Of a stretch of DNA of 64,000 nucleotides, positions 46,801 through 56,061 are shown one piece after another (position 1 is the first letter of the stretch; every line of letters begins with the position of its first letter). Source of the stretch: Flavobacterium psychrophilum (lineage in GTDB: Bacteria > Bacteroidota > Bacteroidia > Flavobacteriales > Flavobacteriaceae). Below the pieces are notes generated by a model. That model did not search any database. It worked only from the letters and a program-made list of their open reading frames with translations, and was not told where the DNA came from. Made by a program: the position numbers and the translations under genes. The stretch is from contig CAMCVA010000012.1 in assembly GCA_945879625.1 (NCBI GenBank), forward strand, positions 1-64,000, given 5' to 3'.

Positions 46801-49480
46801 CGGATCGATCGTGATTACCAATTCGTTGGGTTGTACCGTTTCAACACCGTTTACAGTAATTGATTTTAACGCCAACAGCTGCCAAGGCAGTCTAATAGCT
46901 CCCGACTTATTTTTAAGCGAAGTGACCGACGCCACGGCGGGAGGACTTTCGTACATAGAGATATATAACGGAACCGGCGCAACGGTCAACTTGGCCAATT
47001 ACAGCCTTAAAACAGCCAGTAATGGCGGGGCGTATTCGAGTACACTCGCGCTGACCAATTTTAATTTGGCCAACGGCAGTACGTTTGTAGTTTCGATCGG
47101 AAGTGACGGGTCTTGCACCAGCCCGGGTGGAGATGGCTCGCTTGCCAATCAGACGGGATCAATTTCTGGCGGGATCAATTTTGATGTAAACGGAAATGAC
47201 CACATTGGCTTGTTCAATAATGCAAATTTAATCGATTCCTTTGGGGTGTTCGGATCTAACAATTGGGCGGATGCTTTAGGATTGGGCGATCGAGGGGCAA
47301 CCTTTAGACGCAATCCTACAGGAACACTTCCGTCGACAATTTTTGCTTCTTCCAATTGGACCATTATCAATTGGGCAGGAACAGGCTTGGCTTCGTGTAG
47401 CACGAATGACTATACCAACATTGGTTTGTACTCCTTTAGCTCGACCAATTTACCTCCTGTAATTACTACCCAACCTATCTATATACCTACTTGTAAATCA
47501 GCCAGTATCAGTGTGACGGCAAATGAGGGATATAATGGCACCGGCGATCTGCAAGAGTTGGCCTACCAATGGTATGCTGTGGCGCCCAATACAACTACTT
47601 GGACGGCCTTAACCAATACCGGAATTTATGCAGGCACAACTTCGGCTACCATACTTATTAGCGATGTGAGTGGAATTGACGGCTATCAGTTTTATTGCCA
47701 AGTGCGGGAAAATTCGGCCACTTGTTATACAGCTTCTAATGCCGTAAAGGTAACCGCCACTGCTGCCGTAACTTGGAATGGCTCGTCTTGGACGCCAACT
47801 TTCCCAACAATTTCTACTGCGGCTATTTTGGCAGGAAATTACAACACAACAACGCACGGCAATATCGATGCGTGTAGTCTTACAATCAATTCGGGAGTAA
47901 CGGCAACACTCACGACTAATTCTTACATCAATATTCAAAATGACTTAACCGTGCAAGCCAATGCTAATTTACAAATTCAAGACAGTGGTTCCTTGGTTAT
48001 GATTGAAAACGCAGGACTGGTAAGCAACAACGGAACAATTCAAGTATCCCGCAACACTTCGCCCTTTGATAAATATGATTACACCTATTGGTCTTCGCCA
48101 GTTACGGCAGCCAATTTGGGCACTACTTTTCCCAACTGGCGTAGCGATTATTCGTTTAGCTTCAACACGGCAAATTTCTCGGACACCCAAACCATAAATA
48201 ATTTAGGCGTGGTTACTGCCAATGTGCCTGACGGATTTGATGACGCCGCTCCTTTTGCATGGACATTTGCTGGAACAGCCGCAACATTAGCTCCAGGAAA
48301 AGGGTATGCCATAATGATGCCTACTACCCAAGCGTCCTATCCTTCGGCGCCCATATCGGTTTCCTTTACTGGAACGGTAAACACCGGAACGATACTTACG
48401 CCTTTAAGTTTGAGTGCCAATGCAGTCGATGCGACCGACGACTATAATTTAATTGGGAATCCCTATCCCTCATCAATTGATGCCAACGCCTTTATTGACG
48501 CCAATCTCAACACCAGCGGATCCTTGTATTTTTGGACGCATGTAGGCGCTATTTCGGTATCGAATCCTGGGCCTGACGCCCAAAATTTTATTTCTGATGA
48601 TTATGCCGTATACAACAAAACAGGGGGTACCCGCACCAGTTATACCGGCAGCGCTTTGCCAAACGGAAAAATTGGCGCGGGCCAAGCATTTATGGTTGAA
48701 GCGATCACCGCAACCAACGTGCAGTTTACCAACAGCATGCGCAACAAAACCTATTCGAATTCTCAGTTTTTTAGACCCGCAACCACTGCCGAAATAGCCG
48801 AGCAAAATTCGCAGAATCGTTATTGGTTGAACTTAAAAAATAGCGACAGCATGTTTAGCCAGCAGCTTATAGGATATATAGATCAAGCAACCTATGCATC
48901 CGATTTTGCCTATGATGCCTTGGTTGCTCAAACCAAAAATTACCTGAGTTTCTATTCGACTATTGGCGAATCCAATTACCGCATTCAGGCGCGACCTACT
49001 TTTACCGAAACTGACGAAGTGCCCTTGGGTTATTTTGCGGCTGTTTCGGGCCAATTTACCATCGAACTGGATGCAACAGAAGGTATCTTTGCCCAACAAA
49101 ATCAACCCATTTATTTGGAAGATCGCGAACTAAACATCCTGCATGATTTGAGCCAATCGCCGTATTCGTTCACCACCAATTCAGGCACATATGCCCAACG
49201 ATTCGCGATTCGATACATGCCTAATTTGGCAGTAAATCCATTCGATACTGCGGCAAAAACAGTACAGATTTTCAAGCGCAATAATCAACTTGAAGTTGTA
49301 TCAACCCAAGAAGAAATTGAGCGCGTGGAGATTTATGATTTGCTGGGTAGAAAATGCTTTGAGAAAGTGGGAATTAATGCAACTCAATTCAACGTCCAAG
49401 AACCCATAAATCTGTCGGTTGTGTTGGTTCGCGTGTATCTAAAATCGGGCTTGTCGTGCACCAAAAAAATTGGCTTCTAA
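43853..49480 (+). CDS. Giant T9SS cargo protein with lamin-tail domain and type C sorting domain
   Basis: An 1875-residue secreted protein with signal peptide (to GGYAQ). Visible parts: a low-complexity Thr/Asn/Gly-rich beta region with SGDWNVASTWSTNAVPT (about 210), a choice-of-anchor D-like domain (about 808-920: EINVTQSATNY, IPNNDPSGTENPYVINFTG), an IPT/TIG-like stretch (about 925-1010), a lamin-tail domain (about 1015-1165: LFLSEVTDATAGGLSYIEIY) and an Ig-like segment. The terminal part carries KYDYTYWSSPV, GNPYPSSIDANAF and, from about 1658, WLNLKNSDSMFSQQLIGY to VEIYDLLGRK, which fits the T9SS type C sorting domain. Probable surface or secreted protein; function unknown. The next gene encodes a relative. 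Confidence 0.87.
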   Translation: MKLKFFEVFLLLCITTGGYAQLLQWNTYGNTGTELTEPSVFNNTNITTADLTFGAGIVPAGNGLRFGGTSWFDTGNTVAGSTITEAIAGNNYIQFVVTPNFNYAFTPTSFVFSWGRSSTGPLNVALRSSVDGYTANLGALTALTSLSNGNTITITGLTNLSTATTFRLYGYGGTGTAGTGGFDMANGTLSPGIVNAQLNGTTQSLGPVSVTSGDWNVASTWSTNAVPTATDNVIISLGHTVYTNTALTRTGTTKVYGAFELRNGGFASGTDFTYMNTTAALNFNTSAVYGVVNNHVYWPVANGPNNVAVLAGGISLTSANRTVGGTFSTAAGVSLTTSTLTLNGICRIDAAGFFNTAPLYGAASTLVYNASGLYGRGFEWSALGVGTIGTTAGYPNVVQISNNTTLNYINGAAAGAVGAKAIATNLIIDSGSAMHMNFGAVSAGGALILGGNLSIAGTLTLGEANGDDLKLAGNFSNTGTFNGNNRAVFFTKTGTLTISSSSALTIPYVVFQPSVGNTLVQLLSNLTVSAPLGGNAISFSATLDSFDINGNSLIIGTPGLTNTIFGTGTFRGSTTSNLTLLGTGSIGALKFNTTTPFSNLATLTINRTSGNIAAVMGSTLTINSALVLSNGILDVGNNILALGTAANISGASATNFIIADSSAPTPLASVRKFIPAAGTYAFPIGDNAASADGIQYAPVSITLTGGTYSGLGYVAFSVNDVKDPALDATTDYITRYWEMKRPLTLSPVSYQINSTYYPTDVVGNELLCLSNQWSGSLWYNNGVTSPANTLTINCTQLVASTRVTKGYRDPEINVTQSATNYLNTSTYAFANTGLGNFTDVVFTIQNLGQQNLNLTAATLIGAAEFTIQSVYSSPVLGPTGTTTFTIRFYPLTAGTFTASISIPNNDPSGTENPYVINFTGVGFCAAETLTATPTSGPVGTEITLTNSAPFLPSITAAFNTLAAAIIPVSGAQIKIVVPVSAVTGSIVITNSLGCTVSTPFTVIDFNANSCQGSLIAPDLFLSEVTDATAGGLSYIEIYNGTGATVNLANYSLKTASNGGAYSSTLALTNFNLANGSTFVVSIGSDGSCTSPGGDGSLANQTGSISGGINFDVNGNDHIGLFNNANLIDSFGVFGSNNWADALGLGDRGATFRRNPTGTLPSTIFASSNWTIINWAGTGLASCSTNDYTNIGLYSFSSTNLPPVITTQPIYIPTCKSASISVTANEGYNGTGDLQELAYQWYAVAPNTTTWTALTNTGIYAGTTSATILISDVSGIDGYQFYCQVRENSATCYTASNAVKVTATAAVTWNGSSWTPTFPTISTAAILAGNYNTTTHGNIDACSLTINSGVTATLTTNSYINIQNDLTVQANANLQIQDSGSLVMIENAGLVSNNGTIQVSRNTSPFDKYDYTYWSSPVTAANLGTTFPNWRSDYSFSFNTANFSDTQTINNLGVVTANVPDGFDDAAPFAWTFAGTAATLAPGKGYAIMMPTTQASYPSAPISVSFTGTVNTGTILTPLSLSANAVDATDDYNLIGNPYPSSIDANAFIDANLNTSGSLYFWTHVGAISVSNPGPDAQNFISDDYAVYNKTGGTRTSYTGSALPNGKIGAGQAFMVEAITATNVQFTNSMRNKTYSNSQFFRPATTAEIAEQNSQNRYWLNLKNSDSMFSQQLIGYIDQATYASDFAYDALVAQTKNYLSFYSTIGESNYRIQARPTFTETDEVPLGYFAAVSGQFTIELDATEGIFAQQNQPIYLEDRELNILHDLSQSPYSFTTNSGTYAQRFAIRYMPNLAVNPFDTAAKTVQIFKRNNQLEVVSTQEEIERVEIYDLLGRKCFEKVGINATQFNVQEPINLSVVLVRVYLKSGLSCTKKIGF

Positions 49481-49571
49481 ACAATCAGTTAGTTTTTTTA
49501 CTTTTTGTCGGCTTTTTCCATCAAATCATCGATTAAGATTAGTTGCTAATTCGCTGTATTTGTTTTCTTTG

Positions 49572-49579
49572 TATGTTTG
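49572..49579 (+). promoter_or_regulatory. Candidate -10 element of the second type C cargo gene
   Basis: TATGTTTG matches TAnnTTTG, 51 bases before the ATG at 49631. It overlaps the upstream TTG start option at 49577, which supports the later start. Confidence 0.5.
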
Positions 49580-49630
49580 TTTTGGCACATATTGAATACA
49601 AATTACGAAGCGCTCACTATTCTGGTTCAA

Positions 49631-52600
49631 ATGAGAATTAATTACGTACTACTTTTCACGGCTTTCCTTTTTGGAATCACGGAGATTCAATCTCAAGTGT
49701 TGGTGAGTAATACTGCCCCATCGGCGCTTATTGATTTTTCTAATTCCATGCAAACTACCGTTGGAACAGCCCCGAGTACTGCATTTACAGCAGCAGGGTT
49801 TCAGCCCAATCCGGTTTTGCCAGGCAGACTCAATTCAAATGCATGGGAAGTGAAGGGCTGGAGTTACGGAAATTTGCTTTTTGGTGGCACACAAACCTTG
49901 GATGATTTTGCACGAGGCCCTTCTCCAACAGCTGTAATTACACCCGGAATTTATGCCTATACCGACACGCCGAGTTCAGATGTAAACCCCGCTTTGCTCA
50001 TTCAACCGGGTCTTTCTGATTTTGATCCGGGAACGATCACCTTAAAAATTAAGAACAACGGCACCTCCAACATCACACAATTAACTATTTCGTATGATTT
50101 ATTTGTCCGAAATGACGAGATAAACTCTTCCTCGTTAACTTTTTCACATTCTCCAAACAACATTGCCTTTACCAGCGAACCGGCCTTAAATTATGCTTCC
50201 CCCGATGTTCCCGATGAATTTCAGTGGGTACATGTTGAGACACTTGCTCCGTCTAGAGTAATAATAATTGGGAGTTTAAATTTAGCTCCAGGAGCATTCT
50301 ACTACATTCGATGGACGCCTGAAATCATTTCGGGGACTAGCAATAGCGATGAGTTTGGCTTAGACGACATCAACATTACCGCGGCCTATGGGACGCCAGC
50401 GCCAGAAATAAACATTACGGCCTATGGAAGCAGCGTGTTCTCGGGAGATACTACCCCTACGGTAGGAGAAGGCACCGACTATGCGCCGGTAACCGCGCCA
50501 ATTTCTACCTTAAATACGGTTCAATCGATTACTTATTTTATACAAAATTTAGGAGCATTGCCTTTAAGCACTACCAGCGTAACAATTACAGGAGTCAATG
50601 CCGCCAATTTTACCATATTAGGCATTGTCCCCATAGGAAACGTTCCGGCTGCCAGTGCAACCATCAGTTTTTTGTCTTTAACCATTACGTTTGACCCAAG
50701 TTTTCAAGGACTACACACCGCTCGAATTAATATTTTTAGTAACGATTCCGATGAAAATCCATATTGGTTGGACATTCAAGGATATGGCATAATCCCAGTT
50801 CCCGATATTCGAATTAATGGAGGACCAATAGGTGGAGGATTGAGTATCGTAACCAGTGGTAGCTTGGTGCCAACTACCATAAACAATACGCTTTTTGGAT
50901 CGACAGCGGTGGGAACCAACATCATTAAAAATTTTATTCTTCGAAATGATTGTCCGCAAAATGCTCCAGTCTTATTTACAGGCGCTGCGCCCTATGTGTT
51001 TTTAAGCGGGACTAATCCGGGGGATTTTTCTATTACTACCCCGCCAGTTGGCACAACTTTAATGCCTGGATATACCAAGAATTTTGCCATTCAATTCACG
51101 CCCACAGCGGGTGGAATTCGTTCGGCATTAGTAACCATTCCCAATAACGACCCTGACGAAGGTCCGTTCACTTTTTTGGTTCAAGGAACCGGTTTATTGC
51201 CAGAAATTGATATCTCAGGAAATACCCAAGCCATTATTAGTGGAGCCACTACTACCTCGGCATTTAATCATACTTTTTATGATTATCTGAACGTAGCAAC
51301 CGGCACATTAGATCGGACGTATACCATCTCCAATACCGGCACTTTGGCTTTAGACCTAGGGGCGATTACTATTACTGGAATACAAGCGGCTGATTTTAGT
51401 GTGGTAACTCCGCCAGCTGCTTCGGTGGCAATTGGCGCTACCACTACATTTGTTATCCGTTTTGATCCGGGGGCAACCGGACAACGTAATGCGGTTGTAT
51501 CAATCGTAAATAATGATACTAACGAAAACCCGTACACCTTTGCCGTGAGTGGGTATGGAGTAGATTATATGCCGTGTAATTTAGGACCAACCGAGATTGT
51601 GGGCATGCAAAATTTTGAAACGCCACTCACGCCAGGCCCAGCATGGGCCTATACCAATACGGGTGCGATAACTGTAGTAGCGGGAGTTGCTTATGGCGCT
51701 GCGGCAGACAATGGGGTGATTATGTCCAATAAATTTATAGATACCAAAAGCTTGCAAGTGAGCAACAGTACCGTGGTGGTTACCTTTGCAACTATAGATG
51801 CTTCGGCCTATGCTGATTTGCAATTAAATTTTAGATTGGCCGCAGTAGCTGGAATTGCTACCGAGGGAATGGATGCGCTTGACCGTGTGATTGTGGCCGT
51901 AAGCACCAATGGCGGAACGACCTATTCAAACGAAATTTTAGTACAAGGAAATACCAATGCCAAATGGTCGTTTGTTTCAGGAAGTGGAATTGTAAATCAA
52001 AATTATGACGGCGACGGAATTTCCAACAATTTTAACCCTGGCGGTGGAGGCTATTTAACCACCAATGGCTATTCGACGATTACGCTGGGAAAATTGCCCA
52101 AATCGGCAACCTTAAAAATTAAGATCACTTTGAATGCCAATGTCAATGAAATTTGGGCGCTTGACAACCTCTTTTTATATGGTCGAAGAGAAGTGGCCAC
52201 CACTTGGAACGGAACAGCATGGAGCAATGGAGTTCCGGCAAGCAACACCAAAGCCATTTTTAATGGCAATTATAACTCGGCTATCAACGGCAATGTGTCG
52301 GCATGCAAGTGTCAAATCAATGCGGGTAAAACCGTGGTTGTAAGTTCAAACACTACGTTTAGCATAGAAAGCGATGTGGACAACAAAGGTGTTTTTCAAG
52401 TAGACAACAACGGCGTACTGATTCAAAAAAATGATTTTGCAACCAATGTAGGTGCAGCAATAATTAAGCGATTTAGCACGCCAATGCGCCGCTATGATTT
52501 CACGTATTGGTCATCGCCAGTGGCTGGTCAATCACTGTTTTCTTTTTCACCCTTAACCTTGTCTGACAAATTTTTTCTCTTTGATCCGGTGATTGGTAAT

Positions 52601-53809
52601 TGGGCAAATATTCCCAACAGTTCTAGCATGTCCATTGGAAAAGGATACATTATACGAGCTCCACAAACCTTTGATATTGTTACCCCCACTGTTTTTGATA
52701 CCGGCCAATTTACTGGCGTGCCCAACAACGGATTTATTCAAACCCCGATTGTAGTAGGCGCAAGTAATTTAAATTTAATAGGCAATCCGTATCCTTCGGC
52801 CATCAACGCCAACGCCTTTTTGTCGTTTCCAGAAAACGCCACTGTGGTAGAGGGTACCATTTACCTGTGGACTCATAACACGCCCTTAACCAACAATGTC
52901 TATGCGTCCAATGATTATGCAGTATACAATTATTCGGGCACTGTAGGCACCTCGGCGTCTCCTTCTTCGGGATTAAATACTCAAGTACCTACCGGAAAAA
53001 TTGCCTCTGGACAAAGTTTTTTCATCAAAGGATTGACTAATGGTAATGTGAGTTTTTACAACAATATGCGATTAGCCACCAACAACAATGAGTTTTTTCG
53101 TCAAGAAACGGCAAATCCTAATTCACATATAGCTCCTGCCGCCGATAGATTGTGGCTCAATCTAACCAACACACAAGGCGCATTCAAGCAACTGATGGTA
53201 GGCTATCATACCCAAGCTACCAACGGCTATGATCGTGGTTTTGACGGAGAAGTGTTGAACGGAAATAGTTTTGTCAATTTCTATACAGCCAATGGCACAA
53301 AACAGTTGGCCATCCAAACCAATAGCTTCCCATTTTCTTCCCAAGATCACTTTACTATAGGATATAAAGCAGCGGTATCGGGCAATTTTAGCATTAGTAT
53401 AGACAGAAAAGAAGGCTTGTTCACCCAGCATTCCATTTATTTGGAAGACACCTTATTGCATACCACCCATGATTTAAACCAAGGGAATTATACATTTTAT
53501 AGTACTGTAGGGGAATTTAGTTCGCGATTTGTGTTGCGCTTTATTCCTTATATAGGGGTGTATGCCAAAAACGAAGCCGGAACAGCCTCAACTATCGTTG
53601 TACAAAAAACGCCAGAAGGAATTCGGGTTCAAAGCATGGTATCGCCAATAAAAACAGTAGAAGTATACGATTTGTTGGGACGAATACTACACAGCCAAAT
53701 AGGAAATTCTACTCAATGTGTAATCCCATTTGCAATCCCCGCGCAAGTAGTGTTGGTAAAAACCCAGTTGCAGGACGGAAGTGCTAGTGCGGTAAAAGTG
53801 AGTCTGTAA
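49631..53809 (+). CDS. T9SS cargo protein with choice-of-anchor D repeats and type C sorting domain
   Basis: A 1392-residue protein with a signal peptide (MRINYVLLFTAFLFGITEIQSQ), which fixes the start against an upstream TTG. After an N-terminal beta-rich domain (about 25-250) come three choice-of-anchor D repeats near residues 257, 390 and 522, each with a PEI/PDI start and an NNDxxE-PxxF close (for example IPNNDPDEGPFTFLVQGTG). A middle beta-sandwich domain follows. The last 500 residues parallel the upstream protein: RYDFTYWSSPVAGQSL, GNPYPSAINANAF, RLWLNLTNTQGAFKQLMVGY and VEVYDLLGRI, a type C T9SS sorting domain. Its stop abuts the bioB stop with no bases between. Confidence 0.88.
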   Translation: MRINYVLLFTAFLFGITEIQSQVLVSNTAPSALIDFSNSMQTTVGTAPSTAFTAAGFQPNPVLPGRLNSNAWEVKGWSYGNLLFGGTQTLDDFARGPSPTAVITPGIYAYTDTPSSDVNPALLIQPGLSDFDPGTITLKIKNNGTSNITQLTISYDLFVRNDEINSSSLTFSHSPNNIAFTSEPALNYASPDVPDEFQWVHVETLAPSRVIIIGSLNLAPGAFYYIRWTPEIISGTSNSDEFGLDDINITAAYGTPAPEINITAYGSSVFSGDTTPTVGEGTDYAPVTAPISTLNTVQSITYFIQNLGALPLSTTSVTITGVNAANFTILGIVPIGNVPAASATISFLSLTITFDPSFQGLHTARINIFSNDSDENPYWLDIQGYGIIPVPDIRINGGPIGGGLSIVTSGSLVPTTINNTLFGSTAVGTNIIKNFILRNDCPQNAPVLFTGAAPYVFLSGTNPGDFSITTPPVGTTLMPGYTKNFAIQFTPTAGGIRSALVTIPNNDPDEGPFTFLVQGTGLLPEIDISGNTQAIISGATTTSAFNHTFYDYLNVATGTLDRTYTISNTGTLALDLGAITITGIQAADFSVVTPPAASVAIGATTTFVIRFDPGATGQRNAVVSIVNNDTNENPYTFAVSGYGVDYMPCNLGPTEIVGMQNFETPLTPGPAWAYTNTGAITVVAGVAYGAAADNGVIMSNKFIDTKSLQVSNSTVVVTFATIDASAYADLQLNFRLAAVAGIATEGMDALDRVIVAVSTNGGTTYSNEILVQGNTNAKWSFVSGSGIVNQNYDGDGISNNFNPGGGGYLTTNGYSTITLGKLPKSATLKIKITLNANVNEIWALDNLFLYGRREVATTWNGTAWSNGVPASNTKAIFNGNYNSAINGNVSACKCQINAGKTVVVSSNTTFSIESDVDNKGVFQVDNNGVLIQKNDFATNVGAAIIKRFSTPMRRYDFTYWSSPVAGQSLFSFSPLTLSDKFFLFDPVIGNWANIPNSSSMSIGKGYIIRAPQTFDIVTPTVFDTGQFTGVPNNGFIQTPIVVGASNLNLIGNPYPSAINANAFLSFPENATVVEGTIYLWTHNTPLTNNVYASNDYAVYNYSGTVGTSASPSSGLNTQVPTGKIASGQSFFIKGLTNGNVSFYNNMRLATNNNEFFRQETANPNSHIAPAADRLWLNLTNTQGAFKQLMVGYHTQATNGYDRGFDGEVLNGNSFVNFYTANGTKQLAIQTNSFPFSSQDHFTIGYKAAVSGNFSISIDRKEGLFTQHSIYLEDTLLHTTHDLNQGNYTFYSTVGEFSSRFVLRFIPYIGVYAKNEAGTASTIVVQKTPEGIRVQSMVSPIKTVEVYDLLGRILHSQIGNSTQCVIPFAIPAQVVLVKTQLQDGSASAVKVSL

Positions 53810-54892
53810 TTATTTTTTCCCGGATGCTTCTAGGTTACGCTCAATTGCATGGCCTGGTCTTGACCATTTTGGTTTTTCACCCAGTGTTTGGTATTGCGAA
53901 TCTTCTGCCTCTACCGTTTGGGGCTGCATAATTTTAATGAAGGGCTTCTGCGGAACCAAGCCCAAGAGTTCAAACATTTTCATGTCTTCGTTCACGTCGG
54001 GATTGGGTGTAGTGAGTAATTTGTCGCCGGCAAAAATAGAATTGGCTCCGGCAAAGAAACACAAGGCTTGGCCTTCGCGATTCATATTGGTTCTCCCAGC
54101 CGACAGGCGCACTTGTGTTTCGGGCATCACAATGCGAGTCGTGGCCACCATGCGAATCATTTCCCAAATTTCTACTGGTTTTTCGTCTTCCATGGGCGTG
54201 CCTTCTACAGCTACCAATGCATTAATGGGCACCGATTCGGGTTGTGGATTTAAGGTAGAAAGTGCAACCAACATGCCCGCGCGATCTTCGATGGTTTCGC
54301 CCATGCCAATAATTCCGCCGCTACATACAGTAACATTGGTTTTGCGCACATTGTCTATGGTTTGCAAACGGTCTTCAAAACCGCGGGTAGAAATCACTTC
54401 TTTATAATATTCTTCTGAGGTATCCAAGTTATGGTTGTAGGCATATAAGCCTGCTTCTGCCAATCGTTTGGCTTGGTTTTCGGTGAGCATACCCAAGGTA
54501 CAGCACACTTCCATGTCCAATTTGTTGATGGTGCGTACCATTTCTAACACTTGGTCAAATTCGGGACCGTCTTTTACATTTCGCCAAGCTGCTCCCATGC
54601 ATACGCGAGAAGATCCGCTCGATTTGGCACGCAGCGCCTGTGCTTTTACTTGTTGCACCGACATCAAATCATTGCCTTCTACCTTGGTATGGTACCGAGC
54701 CGCTTGCGGGCAATAGCCACAATCTTCGGGGCAACCACCTGTTTTTATGGATAAAAGGGTAGAGACTTGCACTACATTTGGATCGTGATTTACGCGGTGA
54801 ATGGTGGCTGCTTCATAAAGCAAATCCATTACGGGTTTGTTGTAGATGGCAATAATTTCTTCTTTGGTCCAATTGTGTTTGGTGGGCTGCAT
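53810..54892 (-). CDS. bioB: Biotin synthase
   Basis: A 360-residue radical SAM enzyme that inserts sulfur into dethiobiotin. The SAM-binding iron-sulfur cluster is held by C54, C58 and C61 in GGCPEDCGYCPQAARY. Other family parts are VCMGAAWRNVKDGPEF, MEVCCTLGML, YNHNLDTSEEYY, GGIIGMGE and RLSAGRTNMNREGQALCFFAGANSIF, with ligands of the second cluster. The open frame extends 14 codons upstream to 54934, but the family begins near MQPTKHNWTKEEI, so I use the ATG at 54892. It follows ribF on the minus strand, apart from the other bio genes about 11 kb away. Confidence 0.97.
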   Translation of the reverse strand: MQPTKHNWTKEEIIAIYNKPVMDLLYEAATIHRVNHDPNVVQVSTLLSIKTGGCPEDCGYCPQAARYHTKVEGNDLMSVQQVKAQALRAKSSGSSRVCMGAAWRNVKDGPEFDQVLEMVRTINKLDMEVCCTLGMLTENQAKRLAEAGLYAYNHNLDTSEEYYKEVISTRGFEDRLQTIDNVRKTNVTVCSGGIIGMGETIEDRAGMLVALSTLNPQPESVPINALVAVEGTPMEDEKPVEIWEMIRMVATTRIVMPETQVRLSAGRTNMNREGQALCFFAGANSIFAGDKLLTTPNPDVNEDMKMFELLGLVPQKPFIKIMQPQTVEAEDSQYQTLGEKPKWSRPGHAIERNLEASGKK

Positions 54893-54946
54893 ACCGTTTT
54901 GTTTTGAATGTGTCAAAAGTAGCAAATTAGTCAAGAAGTAAAAAGT

Positions 54947-55891
54947 TTATTTGGCCAATTCTTGTCGCGAAGCAATTGCTTGAACTGCCCATTCTTTATC
55001 TTTTTCAAGCTGATTTTTTAAGGCGTCAAGCGAATCAAATTTTTGTTCGTCTCGAATAAAATCGAGCAATTCAACTTGCAGCTGTTGGTCGTATAAATCG
55101 CCTTCAAAATCCATGTAAAATATTTCTATAGTCTGGGTTTCCCCATTTACAGTAGGACGTATACCAATATTCATGAGTCCATACACCTGTTTTTGATTCA
55201 ATTGGCTTTGCACCAAATACACCCCTTTTTTGGGAATGAGTTTGTAGGCCTCGGCTACTGCCAAATTGGCTGTGGGAAATCCGATGGTTCGTCCCAATTG
55301 ATTGCCTTTTTGCACCCGACCATTTAGTTGATAGGGATGTCCCAAATAGCCGTTGGCCAATTTTATATTGCCCTGAAATAAAGCGGTTCTAATTTTGGTC
55401 GAGCTGATGTTTACTTCGTTGAGCATTTCGGCGGCTATTTGCGTGACTTGAAAGCCGTATTTCCCGCCATACGCTACCAAATCGTGAAAGTCAGCGGTGC
55501 GGTTTTTGCCAAATCGATGGTCATGTCCCACAATAATTTGATGCACTTGCAACTTTTTGACCAGCACTGATTCTATAAATTCCTCGGCGGTCAAGGACGA
55601 AAAGGCCTCGTCAAACGGATGCACAATTAAGTGGTCAACGCCTGTTTTGTCGAGCAATGCTTTGCGTTCCTCTATCGTGTTGAGCAACTGAATAGAGGTG
55701 TCGCCTTGTAAGACCAATCGTGGATGGGGAAAAAACGTAAGGATAAGGCTGCAGCAATTTTCTTGTTTGGCCGTTTCGATTAGGTGGTGGATGATTTGCT
55801 GATGCCCTTTGTGAACTCCGTCAAATGTGCCAATGGTAACCACGGTTTTGCCCTTGGCCGTATAAAAATCAATCCCCTGAAATAAAGTCAA
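54947..55891 (-). CDS. ribF: Bifunctional riboflavin kinase/FAD synthetase
   Basis: A 314-residue enzyme turning riboflavin into FMN and then FAD. The N-terminal adenylyltransferase domain (about 1-185) has VVTIGTFDGVHKGHQQII and the VGHDHRFGKNR motif; the C-terminal flavokinase domain (about 185-310) has GRTIGFPTANLAV, the PTAN signature, and YGLMNIGIRPTV. Length is normal. It precedes bioB with a 54-base gap to the chosen bioB start, so the two are probably one transcript. Confidence 0.96.
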   Translation of the reverse strand: MTLFQGIDFYTAKGKTVVTIGTFDGVHKGHQQIIHHLIETAKQENCCSLILTFFPHPRLVLQGDTSIQLLNTIEERKALLDKTGVDHLIVHPFDEAFSSLTAEEFIESVLVKKLQVHQIIVGHDHRFGKNRTADFHDLVAYGGKYGFQVTQIAAEMLNEVNISSTKIRTALFQGNIKLANGYLGHPYQLNGRVQKGNQLGRTIGFPTANLAVAEAYKLIPKKGVYLVQSQLNQKQVYGLMNIGIRPTVNGETQTIEIFYMDFEGDLYDQQLQVELLDFIRDEQKFDSLDALKNQLEKDKEWAVQAIASRQELAK

Positions 55892-55914
55892 AACACCTGT
55901 ATTTTAAATTGCGC

Positions 55915-55922
55915 CAAATTTA
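55915..55922 (-). promoter_or_regulatory. Candidate -10 element of ribF-bioB
   Basis: On the minus strand TAAATTTG matches TAnnTTTG, 23 bases before the ribF ATG. No -33 TTG at standard distance. Confidence 0.45.
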
Positions 55923-56061
55923 ACCATCCAAAATGATAAATCAGCGATAAATAGGATGAATGTCAAATTTTAACAGGCTAATTTTTCTAAAATACAAATC
56001 CAAAACAATAAAAAATCAAAAAATATACTATTTTTACTGCCTATTATTAGACAACTATAAA

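Noticed and set aside
53937..54407. 156-codon plus-strand frame opposite bioB
   Set aside because: Antisense to the strongly conserved radical SAM domain; no motif or promoter.
54893..54946. Longer bioB start at 54934 that nearly abuts ribF
   Set aside because: The added 14 residues are hydrophobic and poor in conservation character; the family begins near MQPTKHNW at 54892.
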